Shown here: positions 60,216-64,000 of the stretch, in pieces
How positions within the stretch are numbered: position 1 is the first letter of the stretch
Layout: every line of letters begins with the position of its first letter
DNA from: Rhabditoides inermis
Taxonomy: Eukaryota; Nematoda; Chromadorea; Rhabditida; Rhabditidae
Assembly (NCBI GenBank): GCA_963966185.1
Contig: CAWZYM010000396.1
Coordinates: forward strand, 248,001 to 312,000
Reading direction: 5' to 3'
Length of the DNA: 64,000 nt
Position numbers and translations under genes: made by a program
Notes under the pieces: generated by a model
The model's database searches: none
What the model was told of the DNA's origin: nothing
Seen by the model: the letters and a program-made list of their open reading frames with translations, nothing else

Positions 60216-60676
60216 AAAGGAGGGAGAGGGATGTGTAACCCGTGATTGCAGGTGCTGAACGCCCTTGTGATGACTGTGGTTGGAGTGACTGTGTCTGGTC
60301 CGTACAATCTCATTGTCGGATCCATTTCCATCGACCTCGGTAGCCAGCCTATTCTCGCTGGAAATGACCAGGTGAGTATCCCAAGTGCTTCATATTGAGT
60401 TTAAAAAACAATGCTGTTTTTAGGCCATGTCGACGGTGTCTGGCCTTCTGGATGGTACTGGGAGTATCGGGAGTGCTGTTGGAATGATGTTGATTCCGCT
60501 CTTTCAAGACTCGTTCGGATGGAGCTTTGTTTTCTACTTCTTCATTGCACTTGTATGTTTCCTCTTTCTGAATTCGAATCGTAATACACCCATATTTTAA
60601 GAATTTCCTCGCGATGTTGTGTATTCTCAAGAAGTTCTACCGTGATATGCGTCTGTGGCTCAAGGAGAACTATTAA
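58698..60676 (+). CDS. SLC37-family sugar-phosphate/phosphate exchanger, copy A
   Basis: Twelve-helix major-facilitator transporter of the SLC37 group (glucose-6-phosphate or glycerol-3-phosphate antiport, usually ER). Start MRRAVVFGVTFF at 58698; exon 2 begins at 58838 (YGLYHAARKTLS). Further signatures are WGWLGDRLNPKYVVAAGMF, QACGWPSEIAIM, ANWFGKGNRGFVMG, FFFWLPLYLTDAY, GGIVGSVVGGYITDRMG and a C-terminal LKENY. Exons 2 to 9 lie in one arm of an inverted repeat with copy B. The first exon and the last two differ from copy B. The last two exons encode GSAVGMMLIPLFQDSFGW and the tail. Substrate not determined. Confidence 0.92.
58833..60465 (+). repeat. Left arm of the SLC37 inverted repeat
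   Basis: Matches 61531-63162 in inverted orientation. Position pairs sum to 121995 from 58833 to at least 60185 with no indel. Only a few substitutions were found (for example in the intron near 59010-59020). Similarity starts at the acceptor before exon 2 and stops inside the second-last exon. Confidence 0.95.
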
Positions 60677-61279
60677 AAACAAGGTCCTATACTTATGTGT
60701 TGTTACATAATGTTGTTTGAAATTCTCCCGTCTTCACATTCTGATGCGGTATCGTATATTCGTAATTGTTAGAGTTCACTCAAGCAAACTCAGGGTTTGT
60801 TGAGTGTTATAATTATTTCAAATACCCGTGCTTTCCTAATAATACAATCATTATAAATGATATTGATAGAATACATGTGGGATCATATTGAATGGAAAAC
60901 TTACAAACATGATCAATCTCCTATCACACCGCTATCCAACTAACACTAAATTACTTATCATTGTATGGTTGTACTACCTATCTTTTTTAAGAACCTCCAC
61001 TCTAGACAAAGACAGATAATAAAAACTCTTTATTAACTTAAAACTTATTCAATTGCATAAAACTGTATAAATTATGGGTAACCGTAAATCGACTCAATGC
61101 CCTCGCTCCACTATCACAATATGGCAATTCACCAGAAGAACAATGTGTAACCCAAAAAGGAAGCTGAATCACAGCGGGCAAAGAAAGGGTGGGGAAAGGC
61201 ATGTGAGATGTGAGGGAAAAAGCTACGAGTAGGGGAGGGATACCTATCATGGCCCTCCCCGAGATAGAGAGGAAGACGG
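60677..61279. other. Spacer between convergent SLC37 genes
   Basis: 603 bases between the two stop codons, AT-rich, with both 3' UTRs expected. The two sides show no evident inverted similarity, unlike the arms. Confidence 0.6.
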
Positions 61280-61779
61280 CTAGTCCTCGTGGGTCTCCTC
61301 GAGAAGAGGCGCGCCCTCCGGACGACGCTGCTTCAGCCACAGGCACATGTCCTGGTAGAACTTCTTCGAGATACACAATATTGCCAAGAAGTTCTGAAAG
61401 GTGCGTCATGAGGGAAGGCGAGGAGAAGGAGAAGATAACGTACGAGGGCGATGAAGAAGTAGAACACAAAGTGCCATCCGAACGTATCCTGGAGAACAGG
61501 GATGAGCACTTGTCCCACTGCACTGCCTGCACTCCCAGTACCATCCAGAAGGCCAGACACCGTCGACATGGCCTCAAAACAGCATTGTTTTTAAACTCAA
61601 TATAAAGCACTTGGGATACTCACCTGGTCATTTCCAGCGAGAATAGGCTGGCTACCGAGGTCGATGGAAATGGATCCGACAATGAGATTGTACGGACCAG
61701 ACACAGTCACTCCAACCACAGTCATCACAAGGGCGTTCAGCACCTGCAATCACGGGTTACACATCCCTCTCCCTCCTTT

Positions 61780-61811
<32 letters not shown>

Positions 61812-63278
61812 AACTCACCATGTGAGGTCCGACATGAGCGTACATGAATAGAGCTCCAAGAGAAGAGGCGAGCATCGCGACAATGAGGGGAGTGCGGCAT
61901 CCCATTCGATCCGTGATGTATCCTCCCACCACACTTCCAACAATACCTCCAACGTCATACCAGATGGACAGCTGATCCGCCTCAAACACAACCACTTTCT
62001 ACATATCCACGTTTACAAGCGTACCTGAGCCTCTTCCCAGTGGTAGGCATCAGTGAGGTAGAGAGGCAGCCAGAAGAAGAACGCATAGTTGACGAGTTTG
62101 AGACACGCGTTGCAGAGACAGTACTGAAAAGATCCATCTTCTACCCCTTTCATATCCTTTCTTTCCACTCACAGCGAGCACTCCAGGCAGAAGAACGGCT
62201 CGGAGCATGCTGATCGGTTCGTGCTCCACAGACTCATCCCTGGCAACGCGGCGTCTTTCACATGTATTCTAGTCAACAACGGGCAACGGGGCAACAACAA
62301 CCACACACACACATATAGTGGACACACACTCACCTCCGCTCCTCCCTCTCCACGTCTCCAGAAAGCGAGCCTTCTGCTGGCTTGCTATCAATGCACGTCA
62401 GAACAATCACTCCGCCCACGACACACATCAAAGAGTTGAGAGCAAACGTGTACTGCAACATGAGTGGTTTCATGGATTGGAAGGGAAGGGGAGATGGAAA
62501 CTCACTTCGTAACCCATAGGCAGCACTGCCGCCGTGACGATCGAACCAAATATGTTTCCGACAGGCTGGCACGCCGCCCACGCACCCATCACAAAACCAC
62601 GGTTGCCCTTGCCGAACCAGTTGGCCTGAACATAACATCATAATGAGGGAGAAGTGAGGAGAGGGAGAGAAATTACCATGATGGCAATCTCGGAGGGCCA
62701 TCCGCAAGCCTGGAGAAGACCGAATAGGATGTATGTGCCCACGTAGAAGGGAATCGAGTAGATGCCGAACCAGCGAGGGAACGATCCAAACGCAGTCAGC
62801 TAAAAAGGATGCGAGAGTGGTACGCAGTGAAACTGAATGGTATGATACTCACTGTGGCCGCCGATCCGAACATTCCAGCTGCGACGACGTACTTGGGATT
62901 GAGACGGTCCCCCAGCCATCCCCAGAAGAAGAGTGCCTAAAGGAAGAAGATGTTGGATGGTAGATGTGAGTAGAGCTAGAGACCGACTCACCGAGGCATA
63001 GGCTGCCATGAAGATGGCGTCGAGGGTTCCCAGGAAGGCCTTGGCGTCAGCGTCATCTGCGAAGACAGGCGGGTGGGTCGAGTTATCGAGCCAGTCATTC
63101 TTCACTGATGACTTCACTCCACTCAACGTCTTCCTAGCAGCGTGGTACAGACCGTAGCTGAAAAAAGAGAAAAATATAAACTAAACAAAGGAAAGTAAGT
63201 GAAAGTGAATGATTAATGCCCGGAAACAAACCTGAGAAAGGTGACTCCGAACACGACTGCTCGACGAGAGAACCCCAT
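61280..63278 (-). CDS. SLC37-family sugar-phosphate/phosphate exchanger, copy B
   Basis: Tail-to-tail paralogue of copy A with the same exon plan. Start MGFSRRAVVFGVTFL at 63278, four residues longer than copy A. Helices 1 to about 9 are encoded in the near-identical arm. The last exons differ: GSAVGQVLIPVLQDTFGWHF, then CISKKFYQDMCLWLKQRR. The C-terminus is 15 residues longer and contains EGAPLLEE, a [DE]xxxL[LI] dileucine sorting motif missing from copy A; stop at 61282-61280. The copies may serve different membranes with the same transport core. Confidence 0.92.
61531..63162 (-). repeat. Right arm of the SLC37 inverted repeat
   Basis: Inverted partner of 58833-60465. Intron sequences are as conserved as exons, including the (GA)n/(CT)n tract near 61780-61812. 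Confidence 0.95.
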
Positions 63279-63782
63279 CCTAGACGGACTCAAGGGCAGG
63301 CGAGAGCCCTGAATCTTCACTACTGGAGCAGTAGTGAAGAGGGAGTATGGTCAGTGTCAGACAGGACAGGCGGGTTGTTATCAGACTAGGACGAACGAAA
63401 AAGAGATATGCCCACAAACAGATAACAAGGAAGGGCAAGGCATCATATCATATACAGAGTTAGTAGTAAACTCAATTATTACTGACTATGACATCACATC
63501 ATCATGGAAACATCGAAAAAGGTGATCAGATATCGCAACGAGCCGACGCAACGTTCAGTAATAGTACCATTCATTTCACGATATTTTTTGAAACTAATTT
63601 ATTATCAAACATCCATCAAATAAACCACATACACGGCGGAATAGTATCATATCATATCAATGTGATTCAGAACAGAGGTCAAAATACGGTGACACATTCA
63701 AGTAGTTGTTACATACATAATTTTTAAATCAACATGAGATGCTAAACAACACAGACAACAACGAAAGAAGAGAGAAAGCGCG
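63279..63782. other. Intergenic region
   Basis: About 500 bases between the copy B start and the cwc-15 stop. No gene was recognised. Confidence 0.4.
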
Positions 63783-64000
63783 TTACTTGATGTACTTGTC
63801 CATGAACTTCCGGTGGAACTCGGATCGGATAGCGTCGTTGATAAATGTCGCCTCCTTCTTGCGCTCATCCAGACCTTAACAACACACTTTATAAATGCCA
63901 ACGAACACTAATATACTGCACATACCTTTGGCGCAGTTCTTGAAGACGACGTCGTCGTCCCAGCGCCGCTTCACCTTGAACTCTCCCGAACCGCCTGCCT
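63783..64000 (-). CDS. cwc-15: Spliceosome-associated protein CWC15, 3' part
   Basis: Only the C-terminal end lies in the window; the gene continues past 64000. Exons 63926-64000+ and 63783-63874 join at a Gly codon. The sequence [21 protein letters not shown], then [14 protein letters not shown], is the highly conserved CWC15/Cwf15 C-terminus, a component of the Prp19/CDC5L-related spliceosome complex. The stop TAA is at 63785-63783. Confidence 0.95.

Overview
The window is eukaryotic nuclear DNA from a nematode. Genes are split by short introns (often 40-60 bases) with T-rich tttcag-type acceptors. Several start codons sit directly behind a 3' splice acceptor, as expected for spliced-leader trans-splicing (rpl-2, the EB1 gene, lsm-5, the KLF gene). 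The best-matching families are nematode ones: Shaw/EGL-36 channel, PAR-4, EBP, PPTR, DB-module secreted proteins. Dense (GA)n/(CT)n tracts in introns and intergenic DNA are a strong local trait. The species cannot be fixed from sequence alone; a rhabditid or diplogastrid nematode is my inference.

Layout, left to right. A Shaw-type potassium channel (minus, 205-6089) has a distant 5' exon and several frame breaks. A secreted thrombospondin-1 protein (plus, 6851-9031) follows. Then comes a complete PIF/Harbinger DNA transposon (9506-12716) with matching terminal inverted repeats, a TTA target duplication, a transposase and a convergent MADF-type partner gene. Next are a DHCR7-like sterol reductase with a tRNA-Ala(TGC) inside one intron (12855-14992), a small Ly6-like surface protein, a PPxY membrane protein, ribosomal protein rpl-2, a small membrane protein and a four-finger C2H2 protein. 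A tRNA-derived SINE-like repeat precedes par-4/LKB1 (21920-25727).

The middle holds an EB1 microtubule plus-end protein, lsm-5, a long AT-rich gap, a divergent G-protein alpha subunit, an ML/NPC2-type secreted lipid binder, a PP2A B56 regulatory subunit and an F-box-like gene. The right part carries a three-domain ACAD10-like enzyme (HAD + APH kinase + acyl-CoA dehydrogenase, ending in a PTS1-like SRL), a small multi-pass membrane protein, a DB-module secreted protein, a KLF zinc-finger factor and a tail-to-tail pair of SLC37 sugar-phosphate transporters. The window ends inside cwc-15 (splicing).

The most striking structure is the SLC37 pair. Two 1.63-kb arms of an inverted repeat are almost identical, introns included, while the first and last exons of the two genes are clearly diverged, which suggests gene conversion within a palindrome. 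Other notable points are five homology-supported GC-AG introns, the intact Harbinger element, the intronic tRNA and the frame-broken Shaw gene. Apart from the transposon pair and the SLC37 pair, the genes look like independently regulated units; I see no clear operon.
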